Part shown: piece by piece, positions 26,906 through 37,586 of the stretch | How positions within the stretch are numbered: the stretch's first letter is position 1 | How the letters are laid out: every line of letters starts with the position of its first letter | The notes under the pieces: generated by a model | Told to the model about the DNA's origin: nothing | The model's input: only the letters and a program-made list of their open reading frames with translations | Database searches by the model: none | Assembly: GCF_009870125.1 (NCBI RefSeq) | Contig: NC_046683.1 | Location: 47,135,869 to 47,199,868, forward strand | Direction of reading: 5' to 3' | From: Drosophila pseudoobscura | Taxonomy: Eukaryota > Arthropoda > Insecta > Diptera > Drosophilidae | Length of the DNA stretch: 64,000 nucleotides | Made by a program: the position numbers and the translations under genes

Positions 26906-26940
26906 TGGTCCCGGTCCCGGTGCCGGTGCCGGTGCCGGTC
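26906..26940. repeat. GGTCCC/GGTGCC hexanucleotide repeat
   Basis: Five to six tandem units. The glycine/proline-rich and threonine/glycine-rich small ORFs on both strands here come from this repeat. Confidence 0.85.
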
Positions 26941-27559
26941 CAGCTTACCCAACATAATAAAAGCTTGTTAGCGTAATTGCTTAATTGGCCAAGACTAGGG
27001 CCATTCCAACGCTCCTTCTCCGTCACCGTCATAGCCTCCCGCCCTAATGGAAATGTTTGCTGCTAGCTCTGCTAGTCCGATGACCATGAGGGTTTCACCA
27101 CTTGGACCCGTATGCACACACTGGCAATATCCGTATCCGTATCCGTATTCGCCTGGCTTTCTGGCCACACGTATTGAATTGAGTGCGAAGATGGAGTCGT
27201 AATTACCTTGCTTCGGCTTTATCTGACGACTTGTGGGCTTTTTATGAACACACAGTCTACGAATATATAATAATGTAAAAATCTGAGAGATATATATAGG
27301 AACATCCTTTTTTAAATGCTCACCAGGTGCATACGGACGTATGACAATTAAAGCACTTATCTACGTGCTGTTCCGTTTCCATTCCCTTCTTGAATGTATT
27401 TATCTGAAGAGGAATCTCAATGAAATTCCTGTTCTTTTATTAGTCTTTTCGTTTGCTCTTCGCCAAGCTAATCAGACAAAGGGACTCTGTTGGAAATCTA
27501 GGAGGCCACAGTATCGATTACCACATCAACTGGCAATTGGCAGAGGTTGACGTTGAGGT

Positions 27560-27578
27560 GGGGAGGGGTGGGGTGGGG
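27560..27578 (+). other. G-quadruplex motif
   Basis: GGGGAGGGGTGGGGTGGGG: four runs of four G with single-base loops, the most stable class of predicted G-quadruplex. Confidence 0.85.
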
Positions 27579-27660
27579 AAAGGAGCGTAGTCAGGCATCA
27601 ATTAGAGGCTTCCTGGTATGCCATTTGGCTAGAAGGAACTTCATTAAACGCATTTATTTC

Positions 27661-27689
<29 letters not shown>
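27661..27689. repeat. (CA)14 microsatellite
   Basis: Uninterrupted CA dinucleotide run of 29 nt. Confidence 0.95.
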
Positions 27690-27691
<2 letters not shown>

Positions 27692-29344
27692 AGCAAATAT
27701 CTGTCTGTCATTCAAGTTGGCTTATTCAGCAGCTGCCGACAGCATAAATACGATTTAATAGACCTATCCATAAGTACCCCAGCACCACACACTCACTCTT
27801 TGTTTGGCGGGCGCTTAGTCGGAGGGGGTCCAGAGACTCAACTAAGATACACGAAGTGATTCTGCCCGTCCTTTCAACACTGCCCGTCAGTCTAAGCCAT
27901 TGTGTGTGGTGCGAGTTAGTAAATGGTAAATGGTAAATGTCACTTCTGAAACCCCCTTTTGCCATGGCCAAAGGAACACATGTTTCATAACACTCAAAAT
28001 CCCCCGATTCGATTCGAGGACGACTACGACGACGACGATCGCGCGAACAAGTAAATGCCAAGCAATAATTTTTTTATTGCCAGCCAATGCCAATGCCAAA
28101 AACATTTCGTATCGAGTGTGCGTACTACGTACATATTGAAATAATGGCATTCCCATTTATGTGCGAGGTTCTGCGCGTTTGAACGTACATATGTCTCTCT
28201 GATAAGCAGCCAAAGTCCTTGTTATTGTAGCCGTTAAATCCACATACACACAAAAGACTTGAACTCGAATCCACATATGAATATCTGTGGGCGTGGCATG
28301 TGGGCGGCATTCACGATATTTATGCCCTTTGCTTTAGTGTCGGTTTAATCGGCCTCTTTGATTTTATAACACCATTATGCACTTTTAGTGTGATTGATTG
28401 CAGGGGAAGGATCTCACTTCTCGCACCCCCTTCTCCCGTGTCAAAAAACAACACATAACGACTCTGTATTCTGTGTATTCTGGCCTCCAATTCAGACAAG
28501 AACAACAAATATACAAAGAGAGCGACAGATTTCTAAGAAATCTCAGGAGCCAAAGAGAGACTCAAAATACACACGGACACACTCGCAAGATACCCGCCAC
28601 TCGGATACCACTTTCTTCTCAGAAACCGAATATATTGAATTGTCTCCTTTCTCCAGGCTGTTTCAAAAGTTTCCTATCACTTAAGTTGGTAAACAAACCT
28701 AACTTTATTTAGCTCTTAGTGATCTTAGATCGTAGATCGACTCTAAGCAAGAATACACACGGATTTGAAGGAATTCATATAATACGCCTACAGGAATTAA
28801 CATAGCCAGGGAATTGATTGTAAAGGTTCCCACCACGTTTTGTTTTTAATTTGTATTAATTATAAGCTGATACCTAGCTTAAAATCTGACAGACTACTCT
28901 TCATAGAAACAGACAGAGATACCATCTATGGCTATGGTTTGTATGTACATATGTGTAGGTATACTTATTAGAGCCCTGCATGAGTGCACATATATGTACA
29001 TACATTAGAGATAATTCGTTCTGTGCGTTACACAATTCTGCCCACTGTAATGGTATAAAACGTTTTGTTTATGAATAGGAAATATTATCAACAGCTAAAA
29101 ATGGTATTTTGTTTGTTATGTTTCGGCTTAAACTTGTTCTGTATAATAAACAACATTTTCGTCGGAAAAGTAGCACTCATTCAGAAGAAGCTACTAGTAG
29201 TGTTGTGATTCAGGCGTACTCCGCCCGTAATCCCACATCTGTTGGAATGAGGCGGACGAGGCCAATGACGAATCACCGCTCCAGATGGAGCAATGGCGCC
29301 AGGACGTTTATTGGTTTTTCTTTTATTAATTTGATGTTTTTCTA

Positions 29345-29899
29345 GTGAATGCTACCGCCAGACGGTCTTACCCTACAGATGTCTCGATTAGATTTTTAGC
29401 ACCGAGAGTTGAAACGATTTTCAAAAGGGATTATCGGTGGTATTTTTCTTGGTGCATCGGTTTTCACCTGCTCAGAGTCCGTCATTTAGAACTTTTCCTT
29501 GACAACGCACTTTTGCACGCTCATCCGTGGTGGCATAAGAAAAGTTGCGCACAATCTGTCGTGGCATTTCTTATTGAGAACCAAACCAACGGCACGGAAC
29601 GGAGCATAGCCACGGCAACGCCGTCACCTGAGTCCAAAGGCTTAACAATTGTGCAGCCGTCGGGCGACTGTCAACTTGCTGAATGTGTTAGGCACAATCC
29701 GAACCATTTTCTCCGGACTTACCCCGTCTGCACTGGTCTTGGTACAAGGTTGGCGACGCCAGCTCCAGAAGTGCTCCATTTCATCATAGCTTATGCGGAT
29801 TCTGAGAAAAGGACGGAAGAGCCGGCACAAATGCCACAGCCCTTATTATCTGGGTTGTTAAGTTACATAGCGAAAAGGCAAGGTGATATGTATTTATGA
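29345..29899 (+). CDS. ATG-less 184-codon open frame, unrecognised
   Basis: Open from 29345 to a TGA at 29897-29899, but the first in-frame ATG comes only near codon 163, so it cannot be a complete gene as it stands. It is preceded directly by TTGATGTTTTTCTAG, a plausible splice acceptor, so it could be a downstream exon. I found no upstream exon that joins in frame: the best coding-like stretch to the left (reading NEADEANDESPLQMEQWRQD, about 29246-29310) ends in a poor donor. Composition is GC-richer than the flanks. The minus strand of the same region also carries protein-like text. This may be a decayed insertion rather than a gene. Confidence 0.2.
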   Translation: MNATARRSYPTDVSIRFLAPRVETIFKRDYRWYFSWCIGFHLLRVRHLELFLDNALLHAHPWWHKKSCAQSVVAFLIENQTNGTERSIATATPSPESKGLTIVQPSGDCQLAECVRHNPNHFLRTYPVCTGLGTRLATPAPEVLHFIIAYADSEKRTEEPAQMPQPLLSGLLSYIAKRQGDMYL

Positions 29900-30050
29900 C
29901 CGCCAATATTACATACATATGAAGACTTTTCGTGACGAAGTACTTGTCGATATGAGGCCATTGTCGCATTACACGCACCAGCTGATCATCATTATTTATT
30001 TCACGCCAATTAGAAAAACGTGACAGACAGTAACTCGTATAAATAAACAA
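29784..30050 (-). pseudogene. Coding-like fragment, minus strand, unrecognised
   Basis: An 88-codon frame whose first half (INNDDQLVRVMRQWPHIDKY, then FVTKSLHMYVILAVINTYHL) reads like a real polypeptide. It runs out at 29784, and another minus-strand frame (RIRISYDEMEHFWSWRRQPC, about 29830-29740) continues the protein-like text and ends at a GTAAGT donor-like site. No family recognised. Confidence 0.15.
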
Positions 30051-32206
30051 CAGACTTTAACTACCGAGTATCTATAGCAGAAATATTTGATAATTGTGTA
30101 TATTCACGGGTAGATAGTTATCGGAGAAGTCCGTTTGCCCTGTGGCTGGGGCTGTCCTTGCCAAACATTTTGTTACCGTTTAACCATTTGCAGTTTTCTG
30201 CGGCTGCCAACGGCATTTTAAGTGCAGCCGTGCGGCGCCTGTGGCCACGCTGGAACAAAACTTACTGCAAATTACTGCGGTGAGTGTTTCGGATTGTTAC
30301 GAATTTGATCAGAACAAAAGAGGCAAAGTTTAGGCCCCACTACGACTTATCAGTGGCAGTCGGGCTGACATTGTACTGGTCCGAAATCAAAAGGAAGTTT
30401 GTGCAGCCATTTGCCATTAGCAGAAAACAAGAAAAACACTATTTAGTTTTAAAACAAAACTTTCTCGCTTATTTACAGTCTCTGTCTGACTGGCTCTGCA
30501 ACTGTACGAGTAGTTGCTCGAGTTTCTGCTTCTGCTGCTGCGGAGCACTGAACCTCCCTCATGCATAATGCAGATGGGTTGGACATGCACCATCTCGAAA
30601 AGCTTGTCGGTCCGTTTACTGAGACAGATATGCATGGCATTCTTCTTCATTCATTCATCCATTCACCCACTCTCTCATTCATCTGTAGCTCTCTTCTCCA
30701 GCTTCACCACAGCCCTGGCCACAGTGCCTGCCATTTATTTACTGTCCAGCCTCTCAGGACTAGAAGGCTAATTAGGCACAGCCGTGTGGGACTGTGCTCC
30801 GCTAACGACCCGCCTGAATAATTCATTAGCTAGCCTGCTAGGGGACAGCAGGCCTCTCCCCTCCTCATTCGCACTACTCACATCCACACCCACATCCACT
30901 CATACGAGTTTTGGTCTCGTTTCGGTTCGCTCTAAGTCTATGGCTTCAAAAACAACCGCAAACATAACCAAAATGTAAACAGGAACATTCTCTGTGGTTG
31001 TGGCCCAGATTCAACATATCACAGGAATATATCTCCAGACGAATGCAGACATGTATAGTGTACAGTGTACAGTGTACACACATTTGTAATTTTGTAATTC
31101 TATGGATTTACTAACCAAATAGTGATATTTCTGACTCCAGTGATTGTTATACTATAGTCTTATAGTACATTCATATGTATATGCCTTCAATGTACATACT
31201 TTTGCCTTCCATTTTCGATTAGCCCCAAGAGACTATACTTTTTGGACGCCATCAGCTCTTTGCTTTTAATCAAATTAAATGTATTTATAAACTTTACGAT
31301 CTCTACCATATATTCAGACATATACTAGACATTAAAGACAATCTCCCCCATAAAGAATATAAATAAATATGGGGCTCAAATAATGTAAATTCTGCTTGGT
31401 ATTTATCGGGCAACATTCAGATGGTAATTCTTGTTCATATAATATATTAAGTATGTTTATGTTGGTGCACCTGTCTGGCCTCGGGCATTGGGGGATACGA
31501 CCTTAAAGGGCTCCTTTATTGTCGGCACGTTTTTCATATTTCTGTAATCCATTACCAAGTCTTCCCCATCTGTTAAATGGAGGCAGCCCGGCCTGGGTCT
31601 GAGTCCTGTGTCCGAGTCTCCTTCAGAGCCCGCCACCTGACTTCAAAAGTTCTATCGCTGACCATTTGGGGAATAAACTTTTAGCATAAGTATTATTTTT
31701 CTTATGTCTAAGCCGATTATAACGAAGATGTTATGCTCTTGGAAATGAATGTTGCGTTTGTACAAAACGCAGCGTAAATATTTTTCCTTCAATACAAAAT
31801 AAGACATTTACAAAGGATTTGCTGATGAAATTTCATATATTTTCTTTCCCACACTTTCATCTCTACTCTAGAGTAGACATTAAAGGTCAGAAATACTCTG
31901 AGGCAAACTTCTGTAGATTGCAAGGGAATTTTTACTACCAACAGGACAAAGGTAGCAGCAACCCAGTCCACCAGGCTCATGGCTGGGTGAGATTTCTGCT
32001 CGAGCAGGGCACATGTTTTGGCTGACTCATGGCAGTTGATTTACTGCTCCTGGGTGTGCTAGGCAAATGTAGGGAAACTTGCCACGTACTTGCCCCACTT
32101 GCCCTCCCCCTTGCTCGGCTACTGAAACTCTTCTGCCAGATGCTGGATGGAAGCTGCAAGTTTGTTTGCATTTTCTGCAACTGTCATAAAAGACATGCAG
32201 GTTCGC

Positions 32207-32212
32207 TTTATT
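32207..32212 (-). terminator. Candidate proximal poly(A) signal for sNPF-R
   Basis: TTTATT on the plus strand gives AATAAA on the minus strand, 431 nt past the sNPF-R stop. It would serve a transcript that does not use the donor at 32636. This is a motif match only. Confidence 0.25.
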
Positions 32213-32426
32213 TCCACTAATGCTTTGTTCTTTGTCAGTGGGGAAAAACATGATTCCTTCATCAGAATCCTATTTGATTCAGCAGTTCTTTTGGCCCTGC
32301 ATTCGCAATCAAACGATGAGCGCCAATCCAATTGACTCTCGAATTTTTGCCTGAAAGAAAGAGAACTATGCGGGAAAAGTTATTTTGTGATATTAGTATG
32401 GTGCTCTTCGTTCCTTTGATATTACG

Positions 32427-32440
32427 GAGAGAGAGAGAGA
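32427..32440. repeat. GAGA dinucleotide run
   Basis: GAGAGAGAGAGAGA about 200 nt downstream of the sNPF-R stop, a possible GAGA-factor site by motif only. Confidence 0.75.
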
Positions 32441-32630
32441 CCTATCCTCTCTAATGTATATAATGATAGACAATTGTTAAATAAATGTGTAGCACATACA
32501 AACATATGTATGTTGAAGTTATTCTATCTAATATTCTGGCGATTTGGGTGTGTATTCTAAGTGTATGGAGTAATACCTCCGATATTTGTCTAGCATCCAT
32601 CCCCTCTATTATACTCAGATTTTAGATCGT

Positions 32631-32640
32631 ACTTACCCTA
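32631..32640 (-). other. Consensus splice donor just after the sNPF-R stop codon
   Basis: The minus strand reads TGA GATAGG|GTAAGTAC: the stop at 32645-32643, then 6 nt, then a near-perfect donor with GT at 32636-32635. If used, the last coding exon is followed by an intron in the 3'UTR and the distal 3'UTR lies further left. Confidence 0.5.
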
Positions 32641-32642
32641 TC

Positions 32643-34493
32643 TCAGTTAATTCGTGTACCGATTTCTCCTCCTCCACCTCCTTCGGCCAACTCGACCATC
32701 ACATCCGACTCCCGGCAGCTGGTCGCACTCGTCTCGAGGATACTGATGCCCGTGGTATTGTCGGAGCTAACGAATGGTGTCTCGCTGAAGCGCACTTCCA
32801 CCGTCTGCTCGTCGCCAGAGTCAATGTAGTCTCCATCCTCGTCGGTGCGCCGACGGACGCGCCTCATCAGCTCCACCTGCTGCGGCTGCTGGAGATGCTG
32901 CTGGTGGTGCTCCCCGCCATGGACGAGGGCGGCGTTGATGCTGCGTCCACTGAGAATGGGCGACACTGCACCCGTGCCGTTGCCATATGTGGGCTCGCGA
33001 GGTATAATCAGGAGCTTTTCCTTGGGCAGGCAGGTCTCCTGGGTGATGCCGTTGTCGTCCTGATCCTCCGCATCGCGACTGCCGCCGATCCCGCCCTCGC
33101 CGTTGCCATGATGGAGACGGGGGCCGCAGGTGTTGCGATCGCTGCGGTTATAGCCGCGGGTGATGTTGATGATGTTGTTGTTGGAGGGATTGAAGCAGGG
33201 CAGGACGTGCTTGAACTCCTTGCGGAAATTCTCGTTGAGCCAGGCGTAGAGGAAGGGATTGTAGCAGGTCGAGCTCATGGCAATGGAGTGGGCCACGAAG
33301 AAGAACAGTATGTAGAACCTCCACTCGTTGGACTTGACGTCAAAGTCGTCGAATATGTTGACCAGATTTATGGGCAGCCAGCTGAGACCGAACACAGCCA
33401 CCATGGCGATAAGCATGCGGTTGGTTCGCTTCTTGCGATCCCGATCCGCCTCCTCCCTTCTCGAGGACTTGGAGCCCGGCTTGGCCCTGGCCCGCTGGTT
33501 CAGCTTCACCGAGATCCACACGTAGCAGATGGAGATGATGAAGAACGGCAGCACGAACTGCAGCGTGGTGGTGATGGCCCCGAACACCTTGCGATACTCC
33601 TCCGACGGCCAGTTCTCCTCGCAGACCATCCGGGTGTAGGACAGGTCCGTGCTCACCCCCGAGGTCATCACCTGCATGTAGGCTTGGGCGGCGGAGGTTG
33701 CGTCGGGCGCCTCAATGAACCCTGTCACATCGTAGCTCGCATTGAACATCATGGCCGCATCTACACTGGTGTCGTTCCCGCTCATCTGGGTGCCGTTAAT
33801 CACCTCGTTAGTCATCTTCACGTACATGCCATAGGGCACCGTGGCCAGCAGTGCAATCACCCAGATGCTCACAATGATCCCGATGCAGGTGGAGAGCTTC
33901 ATGCGCGGGTGGAATGGATAGATGATCACGAAGTACCGATCGATGGCTATGGAAGTGAGAGTCAACGTGGATATGTAGATGCTGCAGCCCTGCGCGAAGG
34001 ACACCAGGTGACAAAGCGTTCGCCCGAAGGCCCAGCGGCCCATGAACGTGTACAGCGGCGTAAAGGGCACGCCCAGGACGCACAGAAGGATATCGGACAG
34101 GGCCAGGTTCGTAATGAATATGTTGGTGACAGTTTGCATCGCCCGGTTCCTCAGCACCACATAACAGACCAGGACATTCCCGAACACTCCCAGGACAAAG
34201 ACGGTGGCGTACAGCATGTAGAAGAAAATCTGCACGAACTGATTGTGGATGACGCCCCCCGACTTGTCTACCTCTATTTGGGCCGCCTCTGCGGCCGCCG
34301 CTGCTGCTGCCGCTGCTGCGGCTGATGCTGCTGCCGATGCCGCTGCAGATGCCGCTGCCACTGCTGCTGCCCCTGCGGATGCCGCATCCGCCAGACTGAT
34401 GCTCGTCGCGGCCGTGGTCAGGCTCCAGTTGGTGGTTGTCGCTAGCGGCAGCTGCGTGGTCGTGGTCGTGGCCAGCCAGCTCAGGATGGCCAT
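32643..34493 (-). CDS. sNPF-R: Short neuropeptide F receptor (class A GPCR)
   Basis: A 616-residue receptor encoded in one exon, ATG at 34493 and TGA at 32643. It is a rhodopsin-class GPCR at the plasma membrane, known in Drosophila to bind short neuropeptide F peptides and to act in feeding, growth and insulin-producing-cell signalling. Visible hallmarks: seven hydrophobic segments near 86-112, 122-145, 158-182, 203-222, 303-330, 358-382 and 391-416; GN at 105-106 in TM1; LALSD at 130-134 in TM2; DRY at 185-187; the conserved cysteine pair C161/C291; FGLSWLPIN in TM6; NPFLY at 412-416. N-glycosylation sequons occur at N22, N233, N240 and N251. Most of the core matches the D. melanogaster receptor as I remember it, including the very C-terminal 'RIN'. 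The N-terminus differs: residues 37-71 are an alanine/serine run. The start is the ATG that gives the familiar MA-LSWL opening. Confidence 0.97.
   Translation of the reverse strand: MAILSWLATTTTTQLPLATTTNWSLTTAATSISLADAASAGAAAVAAASAAASAAASAAAAAAAAAAAEAAQIEVDKSGGVIHNQFVQIFFYMLYATVFVLGVFGNVLVCYVVLRNRAMQTVTNIFITNLALSDILLCVLGVPFTPLYTFMGRWAFGRTLCHLVSFAQGCSIYISTLTLTSIAIDRYFVIIYPFHPRMKLSTCIGIIVSIWVIALLATVPYGMYVKMTNEVINGTQMSGNDTSVDAAMMFNASYDVTGFIEAPDATSAAQAYMQVMTSGVSTDLSYTRMVCEENWPSEEYRKVFGAITTTLQFVLPFFIISICYVWISVKLNQRARAKPGSKSSRREEADRDRKKRTNRMLIAMVAVFGLSWLPINLVNIFDDFDVKSNEWRFYILFFFVAHSIAMSSTCYNPFLYAWLNENFRKEFKHVLPCFNPSNNNIINITRGYNRSDRNTCGPRLHHGNGEGGIGGSRDAEDQDDNGITQETCLPKEKLLIIPREPTYGNGTGAVSPILSGRSINAALVHGGEHHQQHLQQPQQVELMRRVRRRTDEDGDYIDSGDEQTVEVRFSETPFVSSDNTTGISILETSATSCRESDVMVELAEGGGGGEIGTRIN
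34267..34390 (-). repeat. GCN alanine-codon repeat in sNPF-R exon
   Basis: Imperfect GCTGCT/GCCGCT trinucleotide tract that encodes residues about 37-71 of the receptor ectodomain as alanine with interspersed serine, ending in 11 consecutive alanines. Codons are mixed (GCA, GCC, GCG, GCT), so the run is not a pure slippage tract. Confidence 0.9.
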
Positions 34494-34734
34494 CTTGTGG
34501 ACTCTGTTTGGTCTGGCTAATGGGTTGAGTGCTGGGTCAGAGTCAGAGGAGCTGTCCTATCTGTGCTCTCCTACTCGGTGGGTACTCGTCTTCCGGTTGG
34601 GAATGGGCTTCGCCGGATGTGCGCCACTTAAGCGGCCATATCCGTCTCCGTCTATTTTGATCTCCCTACGTTGTTGTTCAGCAAATTTACTTCGCTACTT
34701 CGCTCATTGCTAATTGACTGAGTCTCCGGGTTCT
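34494..34734 (-). other. sNPF-R 5'UTR part of the coding exon, with splice acceptor
   Basis: Upstream of the ATG at 34493 the minus strand carries a good acceptor. A pyrimidine-rich stretch (CATCTCTCTATCATTCATTT) runs into TTTACAG, with AG at 34734-34733. The coding exon therefore probably begins at 34732 with 239 nt of leader. The matching noncoding first exon or exons and the promoter must lie to the right, in the 34.7-58.9 kb desert or beyond. I could not place them. Confidence 0.6.
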
Positions 34735-37084
34735 GTAAATGGAAATGAATGATAGAGAGATGTTTTAGTTGAAGTATTTTCTCTACATGGGGGTGTATCA
34801 TCCTTCTATCAAAGCTTTCAGCTAGATTCCCTCTCGCATATCTCATTATTATGACAGCCGAACCTTAGATACTCGTACCTTGAAAACTTCCTGGCATCAG
34901 TGCCAAAGTTTCCATTGATATTGTAGATCCCTTCATTAAAATTCATACAAAAGTTTTTAGTTAGGAATCGCTTGTCAGATGGACTTTAAAAGTAAGTTCT
35001 TTCCTTCACACCGCAGACCTCGTTGTCCCCCGATTTCCCAGTTCGTACTTTGCCTTCTGGCTTCTGCTTTTTGGCCAAAAGGGATTAAGTTGTTGCCTTG
35101 ACTGGCTTTTATTTTTAGTCCCTGTCAGACACGCTTCCAAGGAGCAGCTCCTCCTTCTCAGCGGGCTTCGGGGGTAGCGAGAGCGAGATTATTAAAAACA
35201 ATGCGATTGTGGCAGTAACTGTCTCTGTCAAATGGGGGGAGGGCCAAGTGCAGTCAGGCGATACGCGGAGGGCGGTCGGAGGAATCCATGCTGCGGAAAT
35301 GGTCTGGGCCAAGACGGCTTTAAGCCAGAACTCAGTTGTTGGCCGATGTTGAAGCTGGAGCTGCAGCAGTTGTTCTTCGCACAATTCTCATCACGTCGTG
35401 TACTTGACGGGCGGAGCTTAGTATCCCGATTACCCCGAATGACCACTGGCAGCATAGAGTTTCCCAATTAGACTTTGCATCCAATCGAAACAATCGATAA
35501 TAGGTTGCTGGATGCTGGTGCCTGGCGAATGCCGGGGCGAACAACGAGCCGGACGACCAGAACACACCAAATCCCACCATTGTACCGGGCTTAGCCCTGA
35601 GCAGAGAACAGAGCGGCTTTTAATTTCGTGTTTACAATGGGGAAGTAAATCGGAGCTTTATTGCTGATTCAAATGGCCGAAAGTTTGGCAATCCCCCAGA
35701 CGAAAATTCCGATAGTTGATGGCTTCTGATCACGTTCGCTAAGCAAATTCAAATTTAATTGGATTGGCATAGAGGAGCAAAGTAGAGAAGCACGGCCGAA
35801 TGCCGAAGTTCCCACAATCAGAAACAGCCCCAAGCACAGCCCCAAGCACAGTCCCAGTCGTGGCACCAGACGGCCTAGAACAGTGTTCGTAAAGCTGCAA
35901 CTTTTACAGCTAAGAGCTGGCTAACGCTACGCCCCTGCACTGCCTTGCATGCCACAGATGCAGGTTTTCTCGGAGGACGAACCTTTTACAGGGCTGAGCA
36001 TGGAATTTCCACTTTTAATGAATACATATGCTGAGCACCCTGCTTTCCAGATAACTATGCCAATCCACTCGATCCAAGGAGATTGAAGCAATTCAATTAG
36101 TGCCCATAAACAATGTGGCTTTGAGGGATGTTAACCGGATTGGAAAAGCTTTAAAGGAAGCCAACAAAAATATGCAAAATTAAACTTTTAAAGTTCAACT
36201 CTCAACGTTTAACTACGTGAATAAATAGTTAAAGTAGAACTTTTGTATAGGTATCAGATGTAATTACATTATAAATTACTTTACCATTCCCCTCAATATT
36301 ATGCACATATATCATTGAACTCTGAAAATTAATGCTGAATATTATGCGCTGTAAAAACAAGCCTTGAATTATGAAATTGGTCAGAGGTTGGAAGGCATCT
36401 TCTGCAGTGTCATTTTAATCGGGAAATCAATCAAATAAATGCTCGTTTGATGTAAATTGTATCTAAATGATATGCATTTTAATCAATACACAATAAAGCA
36501 CACAGCATGACTACAGATAAAGTGGCTCAACAAAAGGAGTAACAGGACTCAAGCCTTTCAATCCTTCAAGTCGATTGGGAAAATTCTTCCCTCCGAATCC
36601 CTGAATTGGAAAATATGCAATATGAGGCATTATTAATCAAAGAGAAAGCTGCAAAAAATTGATACAAATTACACAAGATATTATGCAAAGCAGATTGGCG
36701 GCACCCTGGGGCTATGGCGGAATACCGGAATCCGGTTCACAGGAAGAATGTCAAAACAAGGGCCCAGGGCAAGAATATAATCATTTTGATAAATTAATAG
36801 ACGGAAGGCATAGCCGTGACTCTCCTGGCTTAGACCAGGACCATCAGCAGCAGAGCGACCATGTAATTCAAACTCTGAATTCTGGATAATACGTGTACGG
36901 GTATAGGTACGGTAGGTAGAGGCGAACAACGACAGAAAGAAAAATTGCCAGTTAACAATTTTCATGGCTGCTGGTAGACAGGGGTGTGAAAACAGCCAAG
37001 ACGAGCCATAAACTTTATCAAAATCATTATCAGCAGCCCGCATTGGCATCCCCCAAGTGTCATCATCGCCATTCTCATCCTCGA

Positions 37085-37120
37085 CATCGCCATCGCCATC
37101 GCCATCGCCATCGCCATCGC
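37085..37120. repeat. (CATCGC)6 minisatellite
   Basis: Six perfect tandem CATCGC units. Confidence 0.95.
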
Positions 37121-37141
37121 TGATGGTCGGTCCTGCTCACG

Positions 37142-37170
37142 CGCCTTACGCCTTACGCCTTACGCCTTAC
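37142..37170. repeat. (CGCCTTA)4 minisatellite
   Basis: Four tandem heptamers, 22 bp right of the CATCGC array. Confidence 0.9.
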
Positions 37171-37221
37171 TCCCATTATCATTACCAACAAGCAGCACAA
37201 AGCAGCTTGAGTGTGTCATCC

Positions 37222-37276
37222 CGTCCTTTCCTGTCCTGTCTTGTCCTGTCTTGTTCCGTACTGTTCTGTCCTGTTT
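37222..37276. repeat. CCTGT/CTTGT pentanucleotide repeat
   Basis: About ten imperfect tandem pentamers of the form CCTGT, CTTGT and TCTGT. Confidence 0.85.
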
Positions 37277-37528
37277 TTGTCCCGCCTGTCGGCTGCTGGT
37301 GTCATTCTGCTGTTCCGTTGGAGCTACTGCTCCAACCGTATTGCCACACTTCGTAATTTTAATTTTGATGCATTTGTCACCATTTTTTGCTCGCTTTTAT
37401 ACTTACAATAACTTGTTCCTCGTGCCGCCTCTTCTTCTGCAACGATTTATCTTTGAGCCCGTGACATAATGAAACAAGGCGTTATGGCCGTGGCGAGAAC
37501 AAACGTTCACTTTAATGGGATTTTATTC

Positions 37529-37586
37529 TGCCCTGCCCTGCCCTGCCCTGCCCCGCCCTGCTTTGGCCTGCCCTGCCCTGCCCCAC
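37529..37586. repeat. (CCCTG)n pentanucleotide repeat
   Basis: About ten CCCTG units with a short interruption at 37551-37568. Confidence 0.9.

Larger units (their letters stand above)
22018..29100. other. Noncoding stretch between the MYCBPAP-like gene and the 29-kb island
   Basis: No gene recognised. Contains a CCAAC/CAACCC tract (about 24665-24715), an AT-rich TACATATGTA cluster (26208-26236), a GGTGCC/GGTCCC repeat (26906-26940), a TATCCG repeat (27128-27149), the G4 motif at 27560 and a (CA)14 run at 27661. A TATAAATA at about 22356 is the only core-promoter-like match noted, without a matching gene. Confidence 0.55.
30057..32642. other. Noncoding DNA downstream of sNPF-R
   Basis: No gene recognised. 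It is the region immediately 3' of sNPF-R and probably contains part of its 3'UTR or a 3'UTR intron. Contains three AGTGTAC units (31057-31080) and a GAGA run (32427-32440). Confidence 0.5.

Noticed and set aside
32586..34325. 579-codon plus-strand open frame opposite sNPF-R
   Set aside because: It is the antisense shadow of a GC-rich receptor exon. Its composition (His, Gly, Val, Asp-rich) shows no domain, and the minus strand encodes an unmistakable GPCR.
34243..34713. 156-codon alanine-rich plus-strand frame
   Set aside because: It is the complement of the GCN repeat in sNPF-R plus leader DNA, a repeat artefact.
37057..37356. Ser/Pro-rich ORF
   Set aside because: Translation of the CATCGC, CGCCTTA and CCTGT tandem arrays.
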